From contig NC_079137.1 of assembly GCF_945859705.1 (NCBI RefSeq), positions 78,885,150 through 78,949,149 on the forward strand: a DNA stretch of 64,000 nucleotides, written 5' to 3'. The translations under genes and the position numbers were made by a program. The stretch is from Episyrphus balteatus. Lineage: Eukaryota; Arthropoda; Insecta; Diptera; Syrphidae. Below, piece by piece: positions 36,045 to 47,200 of this stretch. The notes beneath the pieces were generated by a model. It was not told the origin of the DNA and did not search any database. It worked only from the letters and a program-made list of their open reading frames with translations. Each line of letters begins with the position of its first letter. Within the stretch, counting starts at the first letter, position 1.

Positions 36045-36753
36045 TATGAAATATGACACTATGTCATTTTTTCTAAGTCTTAAAACCTCAATCTTGAATA
36101 TGCGACCAATCGAAGTCATAATATTAGATTATGAAGCCAACAACTTCGAGATTTTCTTTGAGAGTTTTCAAACGAAACTAAGAAATAAGTGAAGAAATAA
36201 CCACCAAAGCCAGGCTCGAAATTGTTGTTTTAAAAAGCCAATATTTTGAGTTCTGGCTGGACATCCAAGATAAAGATCTTCATACTCATAGAAAATGGCA
36301 TAAGTAGCATCATATTTTGTACTTAAAATATGCGTTTAAGTTATAACATTGAGACAATCTACATAAAGTGTTAAATGAAAAAATGCATTTTATCCGTTTG
36401 TGAAGTATATACTTCAGAAGGACAAGACTTTCGCACAATTTAAGCCGCGGAAACTCCATATTCCATAAAAATTTGCCCATTTTCCTTTACATAAATTTGA
36501 TCTTAAAGCCACCAAAACGGAGTGGACTTGCAGAGAGAAACACAAATTTAGCAATGTGACATAACACCAAATTTTAATTTTTGGAATTTATGTTCCATGT
36601 TAAATATAAGACCCAACCGAATTTGGAATTAAATCTCATATTTTCCTTACAACATTCTGAACCGTATTTGAGGGCAGGACGATCTTTATGAAGCTATTGT
36701 TTTTTAATTCCTTTTATCCGACTGCTCAATCGTGCACCTTATGCAAACCGAGG

Positions 36754-36818
36754 TGACATTCTGTATCGCAGAAGCGAACAAAGCGAAAACGTTTGTTCTT
36801 ATGCGATACAGAATGTCA
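36754..36818. repeat. 65-bp perfect-stem palindrome
   Basis: TGACATTCTGTATCGCA at 36754 is matched by its exact complement at 36802-36818. The inner parts (GAACAAA/TTTGTTC) also pair, leaving a loop of about 10 nt. It is a short foldback, probably the collapsed ends of an inverted-repeat element. Confidence 0.5.
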
Positions 36819-37517
36819 ACCCAGACTACCTTTTTTGTTGGATATTATTTTATATTTACATACTTCTGGCATCATCAAAAACGTTATCTTCCTACTCGGG
36901 CAGAAATCTATTAGGTACTTTATTCAAGCCCTGCCATAGTACAATTATTGAAAAGTATGTAAATGTTCATCATTCGAAGTTATCTCAATTTTATTGAAAA
37001 ACTGTTAAAAAGTTGGTAATTATAAAATTTTTGACTTGAATACAAAAAAAAAGAACTAGTTAAAATCCCTATCCACCTATTGTTCTCGTCTTGTGATTTT
37101 TCTAATAGACAGACATAAATATCTCCATTCATGCTATGGATACAGGAAGTATTTTTTTTTTTAAACATGAGTACAAGATGACAAAAACTTGGACTAGGTA
37201 CTATCCAATGAAATTGAAAACAAAATCAAATTTACGACCAGATCAGGTCATACATAAAAAATTACAAGACATTAAAAAACACAAAACAAAAGAAAAATTA
37301 CGTCAGAAATACGTGCGAGGGTGAAATTTGTTGAAGCGTTCGATGAACTATACAAAAATGCGTCAAATCGTCTTCGCACTGCTTTGAATTGAAATTAGTT
37401 CACAGTGGACTGTGGTTTTGTAGTAATTTGTTTAAGAATTTTGTATTCATGCAAAAACCTTATGCACATGAACTTGAATATAATATTTACGTATAGGTAT
37501 CCACGAAAAGTGATTTC

Positions 37518-37557
37518 TTTAAATAGACTATCGAATTAGCTTAAAAGTATCAGTTGT
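37518..37557 (+). promoter_or_regulatory. Core promoter of the secreted-protein gene
   Basis: TTTAAATA at 37518-37525 acts as a TATA-like box and ATCAGTTG at 37549-37556 as an initiator with A at 37552. The box starts about 34 bp upstream of that A, slightly far but acceptable. The ATG follows 41 bp later, giving a short untranslated leader. Confidence 0.5.
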
Positions 37558-37592
37558 TTCAATAACTTCAAAGCAAAATCACTAAGAAAAAA

Positions 37593-38276
37593 ATGGGAAA
37601 ACTATTCCAAACAATTTTGGTAATTGGTATCGTTGCAATTGCATTGTGCAATGCTACACCAGCCAAATTGGATAAAATCCGGTCAACAAGGAATAGATTC
37701 CTTGCTCGTCAGGAAGTCGCTGAAGATATTCCAGCTCAAACTCCATATCCACCAGCTGGATTTCGCCCAGAAGTTGCATTTGATCTTCCAACTGAAGAAA
37801 AACCACTCCCACCAACTGAGGGAAAGCTTATTGCACCAACTGAAGAAAAACTTGTTGCACCAGCAAATCATTATCTTCCACCTCTAACTGATCCTGCTAT
37901 GTTTTATTCTGCACCAGCTGAAGTCTATGGACCACCTGCTGAGACTTATGGTCCACCTGAAATCAGTGATAAAGATGGAAAAAATGTCCCAGAAAATTCA
38001 GAAGAAAATAAAGAAAAAGTAACAGAAGAAGCTACAATAGAAGAAACTGTAACGGAAGAAGTGGTAACTGATGAAGAAGAGCAACAAAAACCGATTATAG
38101 ACGAAGATGAAACTGAAGTAGAGCAAGATAATTTCATTCCTGAACGTTTAGTGCTAGCTAAAAGCACAAATAGCATTAAAGCTGCTAAATTGAAACAATT
38201 TGCTCCTCTGACTCGAAAAAATATTCCTGCTCAACAATTCTATTTGATTAATGGATCTTTATATACTTTAGCTTAG
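37593..38276 (+). CDS. Small secreted acidic protein with YGPP motifs
   Basis: Intronless frame of 227 residues. Residues 1-22 (MGKLFQTILVIGIVAIALCN) form a clear signal peptide with likely cleavage before TPAKLDK. A basic stretch ending RFLARQE is followed by PYPPAGFRPEVAFDLP. Three short repeats of the form PTE(E/G)K follow at about 66-85, then EVYGPPAETYGPPE at about 112-125. A long Glu/Thr/Val-rich acidic tail (about 130-180) follows, and a basic end. YPPAG...LP plus tandem YGPP resembles the fly secreted or cuticle-associated proteins grouped as DUF4794. A structural extracellular role is inferred from that likeness, not shown. TATA-like box and initiator upstream and AATAAA downstream support an expressed gene. 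Confidence 0.75.
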   Translation: MGKLFQTILVIGIVAIALCNATPAKLDKIRSTRNRFLARQEVAEDIPAQTPYPPAGFRPEVAFDLPTEEKPLPPTEGKLIAPTEEKLVAPANHYLPPLTDPAMFYSAPAEVYGPPAETYGPPEISDKDGKNVPENSEENKEKVTEEATIEETVTEEVVTDEEEQQKPIIDEDETEVEQDNFIPERLVLAKSTNSIKAAKLKQFAPLTRKNIPAQQFYLINGSLYTLA

Positions 38277-38322
38277 ATTTTGATTGAGATTTGTAAATGT
38301 TTATCTATTTGTTTTGTTATTT

Positions 38323-38328
38323 AATAAA
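38323..38328 (+). terminator. Poly(A) signal of the secreted-protein gene
   Basis: AATAAA 47 bp after the TAG stop, followed within 30 bp by TG-rich sequence (GTGTATATGGTG). This is good spacing for a short 3' untranslated region. Confidence 0.6.
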
Positions 38329-38349
38329 AAGAACGTGTATATGGTGACT

Positions 38350-39120
38350 ATTTGTAAAACTTGCTATTTGTTTATTTATTAATGTATTGAAAAAAGTCAA
38401 TTCAATTGAATTGAAGGTCACCGGAAGAGAATATCAACTAACACTGAATACTTGAGCTTGAGAGAGTGGATCCGTTTATCGGCTGTCATTATCGGTATTT
38501 CTTTCCACCATTCCTTTGGGAGTAGTCTAAGTTTGTCCATGTCTTGCGGCTGTGAATCTTTAATAAAATTATTTAGTAGAAATAATATTTTATTTATTGT
38601 TTAGTCTTTTATTTAGGTAAGTGTTATGAATAAGATCTAAAGTTGTTCGCCTTTGATCCAAAAACGTTCGTATTTGGCCCCAATTTTTTTTTTTCAATTT
38701 ATATACTTTGATTCAAAGTCTTGAGAGACCATAATGTTATTTATTGTCTAACTCTACGCATAAAGTACATCTAATGTCATATGTGCATTAATTCTTACGT
38801 TTTATTTAAATTAAATAAAATATTCATGAAAACCGAGCTCATTTTTGTTCGTTTATATTGCTCATAGTATTTATCCTAGAGTAATATGTTGGCTTTTAAT
38901 CGCCAGGTTTTTTTTTTTAATTTTGAGTTTACTTTTGTCCTATTTCAATTTTTCTGAGACTTATTTAACAAATGTACTCAAAATCACTCTTTGGATACCT
39001 GTAAAACTGGAAACTAAAGTGAACTTGAAACTAAAGTAAAAATGAACAGATTTTTAAATCACTCGGATTAGATTTTAAATGCGCATAACTGTTTTTTTAA
39101 AGTAGCGTATTTTTGTAAAA
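38350..39120. other. AT-rich spacer
   Basis: Between the secreted-protein gene and the GC-richer short repeats at 39126 I see only AT-rich sequence with no reading frame, repeat family or structural motif I can support. Confidence 0.4.
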
Positions 39121-39125
39121 ATGGA

Positions 39126-39335
39126 ATCCGGCTCACCACCGCTACTCCACGTCCTCAGCACTTTTTGACCACCGCACCTACGCTGCACCACGTCCGTACT
39201 ATTGTCATTAATTTCTATTGCGCTGCACCACCGCTGCACCACGTCCACGTTCATTTTGAAAAAAACGAAAAAAATATGAAAAAATTCGCTGTGCTACCGC
39301 TGCACCACGACTGCACCATGTCCGCGCCATTTCAT
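39126..39335. repeat. GC-rich short repeats (GCTGCACCACGTCC)
   Basis: The core GCTGCACCAC occurs at about 39187, 39222, 39232 and 39298, with related CTACTCCACGTCC and ACTGCACCATGTCC. Spacing is irregular (10 to 75 bp). GC content is far above the surroundings. It is not in frame with any coding sequence. Function is unknown. Confidence 0.45.
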
Positions 39336-39438
39336 TTTGAATGAAAAAGAAATCTATTCTCGTACTAATACAAATGTTTAAGTCGTCTTCAAAGTTATTT
39401 TGACCTAAGTAGCAAATTGCCAGTTCGTACAAACATGA

Positions 39439-40175
39439 CTTGGTAGTCGAGTGGTTAAGGGGGGAAAACCCTCTGGACGACAGCTTTTTCAATAATTTTT
39501 TATGAAAAACTGAAAGCACTTATTAAAATTTTTAAAAGCACAAGATATTACTGACATTATTAAGTATTGATACAAATTTTTTCAAAGCAAAAAATAACAA
39601 AATGGCGGCTCTAGAGCCCTTCAAAGTTGGCGCCTCTAGTTTGCGCCGTGCAACGCACAGGTCCAGGAAACCATCTTGTATCAAAAGGGAAATTTTTTTC
39701 CGTTAGATGATATTACTACGCATTGCTTGAACCTAAAATTATTTTTTAAAAATGAAAAATAAAAATTAGAAATAAAAAAAAACTTCTTACAAAGAAGTAG
39801 TTAAAAAAATATTTACTGTACAAATTAAATTCAACTTTTAGGTTCATGCAAGGAGTAATTTGCTTCAAATTTCAGGTCGATAGCTTCATTAGTTTTTGAG
39901 TTACGTTACGTGTTTCGAGAAAAATGCGTTTATAGTTTTCGTTTTTGTACTGTGGTAGGCTCGGAACGCATGGGTTTCGGGACTATCTTAGGTCTTTTGA
40001 GGCTTCATTCAAGGCTAAGACCAATAAAATTGTTTCTTCGGTTGGTAAATGAAATTTTTAGGAAAAAAAATAATAATGCAAAAATAAAAAAATTCCAGAG
40101 GGTTTTCCCCCCTTAAGGCGTTGGACTTCTAACTGAAAGTGCTCTGGTCAAGTGCGGTGGTCAAGATTTTTTAAA
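39439..40175 (+). pseudogene. tRNA-like sequence split by a transposon
   Basis: GACTTGGTAGTCGAGTGGTTAA (39437-39458) resumes after the insertion as GGCGTTGGACTTCTAA (40117 on). Joined at the TTAA this reads like the D-arm (box A-like GTCGAGTGGTTAAGG) and anticodon region of a class II (Ser/Leu-type) tRNA. The T-arm (CTGGTCAAGTGCGGTGG) lacks a proper GGTTCGA box B, so it is a pseudogene or a tRNA-derived SINE head rather than a working tRNA. Confidence 0.4.
39459..40112. mobile_element. PiggyBac-type MITE (TTAA target)
   Basis: 654 bp with a perfect 18-bp terminal inverted repeat, GGGGGGAAAACCCTCTGG and its complement. Both ends are flanked by TTAA (39455-39458 and 40113-40116), the target of piggyBac-family elements. 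No transposase frame. Inside lie 'ggcgcctctagtttgcgccg' and AT-rich filler. The insertion splits a tRNA-like sequence. Confidence 0.7.
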
Positions 40176-40202
40176 TTTTTTTTCTTTAAAAATACAATTT
40201 CT

Positions 40203-40405
40203 ATTTTTACTCGGGTATTTTAAAGATTGTTTATCGATGGTCACACACTTCGTAAAAAAAATCAAATTCTAGATAACAATCTAAAATGACATTACGATGA
40301 TAGAGAATGCGTTAAAGGTGGGTCTCCCAATTCTAACTGTGTATCTCTATCTCGAGCTGTACCATAACCACTGAAGCTTAGAATTTCTAGTATTCCGTGA
40401 TTTTA
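40203..40405 (+). repeat. Dispersed repeat family A, copy 6 (short)
   Basis: Carries 'tctagataacaatc', 'gacattacgatgatagagaa', 'ggtgggtctcccaattct' and 'ctcgagctgtaccataacc', matching the 5' half of the copy at 22484. It stops where family G begins. Confidence 0.45.
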
Positions 40406-40407
40406 AA

Positions 40408-40506
40408 GGCTAATTTTTCAATAGTCAGATAAACCTCAGTTAGAGCTTATTCGTAGGAAGGTTTTTTTTATATATTGACATTTATTCTCCTGACGATTGA
40501 AAAATC
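40408..40506. repeat. Family G mini-element, copy 2
   Basis: GGCTAATTTTTCAATAGTCAG at the left and CTGACGATTGAAAAATCA at the right, with 'gagcttattcgtaggaa' and 'gacatttattctcctga' between. Matches 18676-18780 throughout. Confidence 0.5.
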
Positions 40507-41026
40507 ATTGATTTTTTAAAGCTTGTGTATTTTAAGCAACTTTTAAAGAGTTCGAAAATTTGGGTCGATGCATTTAATCTTGTATACTCATGTATTTTTT
40601 GTTTTTTATTTTTCTTAAGTTTTCTAGATTATGTTTCGTTATGTTAAAACACCATATATTCAATAAAAAGAAAATGCTCGAGTTCAACAATTTTTTTCGT
40701 ATCATTATAACTGTATACACATAAATGCAAAATTACTTTTTTAATCTGTGCATAAAACTAAACAAAAAACAAATGTTTACCAAACCGTATCAAGAATTTA
40801 AAAAAAAAATCAAAATGATATCAAGTAATATTTTGATAACAATAAATTTATTATGGAACTTTTATAACCACTAACTGACTGGATTTATTATCTCTGACGA
40901 AATGCTATATAAATAATTCAACAACTTATTTAAATTTCACCAGTTTCAGAGATTCGTTATCGCTACCAAAATTTATTCATTCATGGATTTATTTTATTTC
41001 TCTTTGTTTTTTATTTATATTTTCAG

Positions 41027-41235
41027 ATGTCATCCAGTCAAACGCTGATAGGCACTCGATCAACATAACTCAAAATAAAAAAAATAAAAAAAAAATATTA
41101 TAATAGACAACGCATTTAGCTTAAAAAATCCGAATGTTAGCAAAAAGTTCAATTATTATTATTAGTATGAAAATGAATATACATTACTGTAGTGTAGATA
41201 TTAAATAGCATATTTTATAATAAAAAAAAAACAAT
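41027..41235 (+). other. Probable 5' untranslated part of the CUB-LDLa gene, with upstream frame
   Basis: A strong splice acceptor, a long T-rich tract ending TTATATTTTCAG, lies at 41026. It suggests that the first coding exon is preceded by a non-coding exon further upstream, possibly many kb away. The stretch opens with an ATG giving a 13-codon upstream frame (MSSSQTLIGTRST, stop). The transcription start was not located. Confidence 0.4.
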
Positions 41236-44200
41236 ATGCTATTTCCCACATCGTGTGGCCCTGGGCCACCAGCAACAACAATAATATCCAATGATTTGGA
41301 TTTGAATGCAAAAGAATGCACCGGATATCAAATGCATAATACTGATGACCACCATCACCGGAAACAGCAAAAACATCAACACCAACAACAACAATTACAA
41401 CAACAAAACCTACACCAACGTCAATCAACAACAACAATACCATCTTGGATTTTAACTTTAATCGTATTTTTATCTTTATTCAATTTGCATCAGGTCACGG
41501 CCGAAAAGAGCAAACAATGTGAGTATCTTTTTTTTTTTATAAAATTCTATAAAATTAAAAAAAAAATTATTTTTTTTTATTTTTTAATTTAAAATTTATC
41601 GCAAATGTAAAAACGTATACGACAAGACTTTTTGCACAATAGTGCGAGTGTGGCCTAGTTTGGGTATTGGGTATATAGTTAGGCTCTGGAATTCCTCACT
41701 CTTCTTCTTGTTGAATTCAACCCAATTTAATGTATTTTTTTGTTGTTGTTGTTGTTTTTATCTCCTTGGAACTTGGATCACACTTGGCGTAATCTGATTA
41801 CGAAGAGTATTTCTCTGCAACCAATTTACCCCAAACCCACCCAAGCCCCCCTCTCTCCTATTCCTCTTTTTCTACTCTTACCATCGCAGCAGCAGCATCG
41901 AACAGCAGAATTCCTTGAGGACATTTTTCTTTCTGCTCGTTTCCTTTCAGTGAAATATGAAACGAGAGAGGCATCTGGCTGGCATCTAGAAAAATATAAA
42001 ACTTTTGACAGAATCTTTGTACAATCAAAACTTTTCTATACGTTTTCTCGTTGTACGTACGCCCGAAAAATTAAAAAAAAAAATTAAAGAAAAGAAGGAA
42101 AATGCCAAGAATCACTTTTATAGACTGCTAATTACATCCTGTTAATAAAAATAAAAAAAAAAACATACAAAAAAATAATAAGAAAAAGGAAAAATTAAAT
42201 TCTTTGAAAGTTGTTTTTTTTCAAGAGTTGAGTTTTTTGTTGCTTTGAGTGTGAGAAGACGAAGGAGGCAATTTGGAGGGACTATGGCATGACGATAATG
42301 ATGGGGGCAATGTTATGTACCTTCTTTGTATGTGTTCACTGTTCACTATAGATGAACTGAACTGGACATGGTGTTTCTTTCTCTTCTTGTTCATTTTTTT
42401 TTACTTTCTTTTACTTGTTTTTTTTTAAGTAATCCATTTTCATTGCCCAAGGGTTCGGTATATACTACAACTAGTTTTGTAGATGAAGAATGAGTTCACA
42501 CAGATGACATAACTATGGCAAACATTTATCTGCACTCCATAATAGAATTCATGGGGTTTGGCCTATTTTTATTAGAGGACAATATCAATGGTGTTATTTT
42601 CTTTTTTTTTATTTTATTTCAATTTTCTATTCTTATAACCAAACATTTTTTTTTTTTTTTTACTTTTCTTGAGTGAGTTGAACATTGTTTGTTATCTAAT
42701 AAATAGAAAATATTTTATAGATTTGATTGTGATAGCTTTGTACTTTTTTGACAAAAGACCACAAATTAAGGCATCAAAAATAAATAGGTACATATCTTAC
42801 AATCATGAGTTTTAATATTTTTTTTTTTTTTTCAAAAATATAGCCTATAAATAAGGAATTTGATATTGTTTTACATTGAGCACTTTCAGGAAGTATTAGG
42901 GACTAGACATTTAGTCAACGTCATTTTGAGAACGGAAAGAAATTTAGGACGACGAGTAAATTGAGTAAGGGGCCATTTCGCTATAGACGATTTTGGGCAT
43001 AATTTCTAAATTTCAATAGTTGTTACTTTTAGTAGTAATAACAAGTAAAATAACTGTTTTTAATAAAAACAAGCAAAAATGAGGCCAAATTTAATAGAAA
43101 CATTTGTTTTATTGCGCTTGGGAAGGCTTTAATGCAAAAGAGCTGTTACGAACTGCAAATATCTGGCTTACTTGTTAGATATGTATGTCGTGACACATAT
43201 CAGGTAGTTATTTGTATAAAGAATATAATATTTTGTTGGTGTATTCCTTTACCGTTACTCATTTTCGATAGCCATTGTAAACGTGTTGCACCCACAGGGA
43301 TCAGAAATAAATCTGAGCCTTTTGAAAGGTTCTTTAATAACTCTTATTTGTGGCCATTTTTAATAAAGGTCATAAAATAACCTTTATTTAAAAAAAAAAA
43401 GAAAAATTTCGATCAAGGTCTGAGAGAAACCTTTGTTTTATATTTTTTTATGTTTCGGTCAGCCAGTGAGATTTATCGCTGAGAGAAAAAAAAAAACAAA
43501 TCTCATCTGCAAATGTATCAATAAGAACATCGGCCTCCTCAAATATTCGAAATTAAATTGCATTTTTGGTTGGGCTTTTCGTATCAGCAGCGACTCAAAT
43601 CACAGTGGAAAGGACATTTTCACCTTTGCATTTTATTTTAAGACAAAAGAGATATAATATTGGATCAAAGAACTTTGAGTGTCTATTATTAGTTTAACTT
43701 AACATAAACTAAGAAAAAACATCCTTTTTATATTTATTTTTGAAAAAAAAAAACATTTTTGATATATTCGACATTTTCCTTTGAATCAACCATTTTTGGT
43801 TTATTTTCAGCGGAAACGGTTAAAGGTTGACCTTTTCCATTTATTTTTTTTTTTTTTGTAAAAATCTCAACCATTGAGAGATATTTTAAGATATAAGAAA
43901 TAAATCTCAACCGATAACCTTTATTTTTGATTTTTAAAAATAAATCTTAAACCTTAACCGAAACCTATTCAAAGTAATGTGGTAACTTTCAGAGAGAAAC
44001 CAATTGAAAATAAAGGTTGACTGTTATTTCAGGTCTCTGGTTGCACCAGCGATAGCTTCGAATTTAAATTCATCTTTGTATTTTTTTTCATTGTATTATT
44101 TTTCTTATTTATTTTTTATGTTTTAAGATTATTGATTAAACATCATTCAATTTAATATTATATGCAAGTAAAAGTTTGAAAATTTATATTTTTGTACTTA

Positions 44201-47200
44201 GCTCTAAAAAGGTACGGCCGATTTTGTTGCACCCGCGAACGCACTTTGAACACTTCCTACGACTTACTTATTTAATTTAAATTTTATACCTAAATCAAAA
44301 TTAAACAAGTTTCAATGTACCCTTCCAAGTTATAGTTAAATTAAAATATTTTTGTGTTTGTTTGTAAATAAACTTCGAATGCTTATAAATGTTGCACCCG
44401 CTATAATGGAATTCCTGACTTTTCAGTAAAGTGTTTTAAATAAAATTGGCACCCAACGAAGAACTTAACCATTTTCTTTTTAGAAAAAGTACCCGTAAAG
44501 CTATATAAGAAAACAAACTCGTTTTCTCATAGAAACTGGCGCCCAATGCAGCAACCAGTGTTAAAACCTCAATTTGTAAGCTATAAAGACATTCCCAGAA
44601 AGTGTTATACAAACGAATGCATATTTTCAACTGATCATGGTAAATAGCGACAGAATATTTTCAAACAAAAAAATATATATGTAGATTTAATTTAAAATTT
44701 GTGAAGTCCAATGAACAATTCAGTAAGTTATAAACGAATTTTTTTTTCGAGTGAAAATAGCACTCAAAATATAACCAAACTCAATTGTTCATAGCAACAG
44801 GCCACATATATTCGTGATTTACGTAATTTGAGAGCATAAAAAACCTATTAGTAGGTTCTAAGTAAAAAAAAATCCGATTTTTCAATGAAAAATGGCGCCC
44901 AACAAAGAATCAATGATGATTTATTTAGTTTCATTACTTCGAGAATTTGTATGTAGAATATCAAAGTATAAAGCATATGGGTAACATAAGCTTAATAGAT
45001 TTGGTATTAACCTTCTTACAAGGGTAATCACAATTTTAAAAAAGACCTTTATATTCTAAGCTTTACAGTTACCATTATTAAGAAAATAAAAACTAAATTT
45101 ATTTAAGCAAAAAAAAAAAAACTCCTTATTCAAACTTAAAAGTTTCAAACACACTCATTGAGCTTATCACATTTTGCCAGGAAGATTAGTCCTCGTCCTA
45201 CTTTATAACTTTTGCAATAGACTGCAGTAGAGACCTTAGAGTTTTGTTCCCTTTTTTTATTGAGAGACAACAACAAGACGAAAAATGAAAAACTTTTCAT
45301 CGATGTGGCCCAGTTTGAAAAGTACTTTTATGACAAAATACATGAATCAGCTATCAAGGATCACATTTAATGCCCCGCGCCGTCAACTTTAAACATGCAA
45401 TTTATATTATGGATAATAGAACTTTCATCTCGAGGACCAATTCGCTACAACTAAAATCAGTTACAGTTTATCAAATAAAAAACATAAACTTTATTCATTC
45501 AATTCTTTTTTTTTTTGTTCAAATTCTTGGCTTTGAATTCAATATAAGATAAAAAAAAAATTGAAAAAAAAATCTTACAAAAACAATTTTCTCATAAGGA
45601 CATCTTATCCAATCCTGAAAAAGAAATCTGACAAAAAAAAAAGAATCCGAAGACATTTCTCTAAAGGACAAGATGGTTTTTTTTTTGTTCATTTTTTGTT
45701 CTCTGTTCAAGAAAATAATCCTTCAATCATCCCCTTTTGATGAAGGATAATCTTTTGGCTAAATTCTTTCATATCGCATGGGTAAACGAAAAAGAATAAC
45801 AACAATGGCACGAGCACAAGAACTAACAATAACTAAACACAGAAAGACTCTCTGGCAGACAAAAATGGCATCGCACAGGATATAAATTGATGAAAAACTT
45901 AAAAAAAGAAAGAATTTTTTCACAAAAAAAGGACAACCTGGAAAACAGGCGTTATATTAAAGCATAAAAATATATTTTTATTTGTAGAAAGGAAAAGAAA
46001 GGCAAAAAATAAAAAAAAGAATCCCACCAAAGATATCGAGAACGAGGCCGTGTCATTATACATACATGGATTTCTGATTTATAAGGAAAAAAAAAAAAAA
46101 AATGTGATGATGGTGGTTTGTGTTTTCTGGGTTTGTGATTTTAGCTATGTGATGTAGCAACATTTTGCGGGATCAGAGAGCTGAGTGAGATGAACACATG
46201 AACATGAACAACAGCGTAGAGCTATCATCAAGGTACGTAAGAGTCCTTTGATTAGGAGGATGTCATGGAATTTATGTGTCCTTGTACAAAGTCTGGATTT
46301 TAACAGACTTTTCGCGTTGGTTTTGCCGTCATTTTATGTTTCATTTCTATTTTTTTTTTTTTCATTTTGTGTGTGCGGGGACCAAAAAGCCCCATGTCTT
46401 GTTTTTTTATTTTGAAATGTGAGTCTTTGCAATGGCACACTATACTCGTATATGATATAGCAGTCACGGCATATAAAACTCACCATCATCAGGATACACA
46501 TTATATTCGCCCACCCGACCCAAGGAAGATTGATTACGTTCGCACAGGAGTTTGAGTTTCAAAAAAGTTGATTGTATTTTTCACAACAAAAACAGCAACA
46601 GCAACAAAAAAAAAAAAATATATAAAAATGAACGAAAACGAAACAATCGTAATTATCCTAACAATTTGTGATTGAAGTTCTTCGTGTGCTTTTGAAGCGA
46701 AACAAAGTTTTTATGTTTAATTGTCCAAAATAACAACAACAACAACAAGAAAACAAAACAAAAATAATAAAAGAAGTTTTGGCTTGGAAAATTGTTGATT
46801 GATTTTGTTTCCTAAGGGGGGAAGTTATATGTAGGTTATTATGGCGCCATTGACGGTTTAAAGGAAATAATACCTCTAATCTTGAAAGCTATATGTATGT
46901 AATTTAGAGTATTAGCGTCAAATAATTTCAGGGATAAGCTTTTTGCTCCGGTGAATAAGTGAGAAAGTGACCCCAGGAAATAATTTTTGGTATAACTTTG
47001 GTTTTGTGAAATCTCGATAGAATTTAAGTTTTGTTTAAAAAAAAATATAATTGAAATGAAATATTTAGGAGGTTGGCTTTGAGAACTGCCCACAAAACGC
47101 CTTTCAAAAAATATAAAAGAACATTTTCTAATTTATGTCTACATATTTTTGCTCCATAAGTCAATCATTAAATAGGTAGTCATTTGCTTACAAATGTCCA

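Larger units (their letters stand above)
34277..36489. mobile_element. Family E TIR element, split by later insertions
   Basis: The left part begins AAAGGAGAATAGACATTTTG and runs through 'gaaagaactataacgtag' to about 34350. The right part resumes at about 36083 with 'caatcttgaatatgcgacca' and ends in GCCCATTTTCCTTTA. The uninterrupted copy at 47970-48394 has these two pieces adjacent, so about 1.7 kb was gained here, including the ribozyme-bearing sequence and the pogo-like element. Confidence 0.6.
13692..37517. other. 24-kb gene-poor interval built mainly of repeats
   Basis: Between the divergent start of the thioredoxin gene and the promoter of the secreted-protein gene no convincing protein gene is found. 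The named repeats are listed separately. Stretches 15705-17235, 18140-18670, 18785-20090, 23210-24230, 25040-28065, 30010-31490 and 36490-36750 are AT-rich with only homopolymer runs and weak similarity to the listed families. Confidence 0.5.

Noticed and set aside
41994..42000. TATAAAA box in intron 1 of the CUB-LDLa gene
   Set aside because: No initiator about 30 bp downstream. Such strings are frequent in AT-rich DNA.
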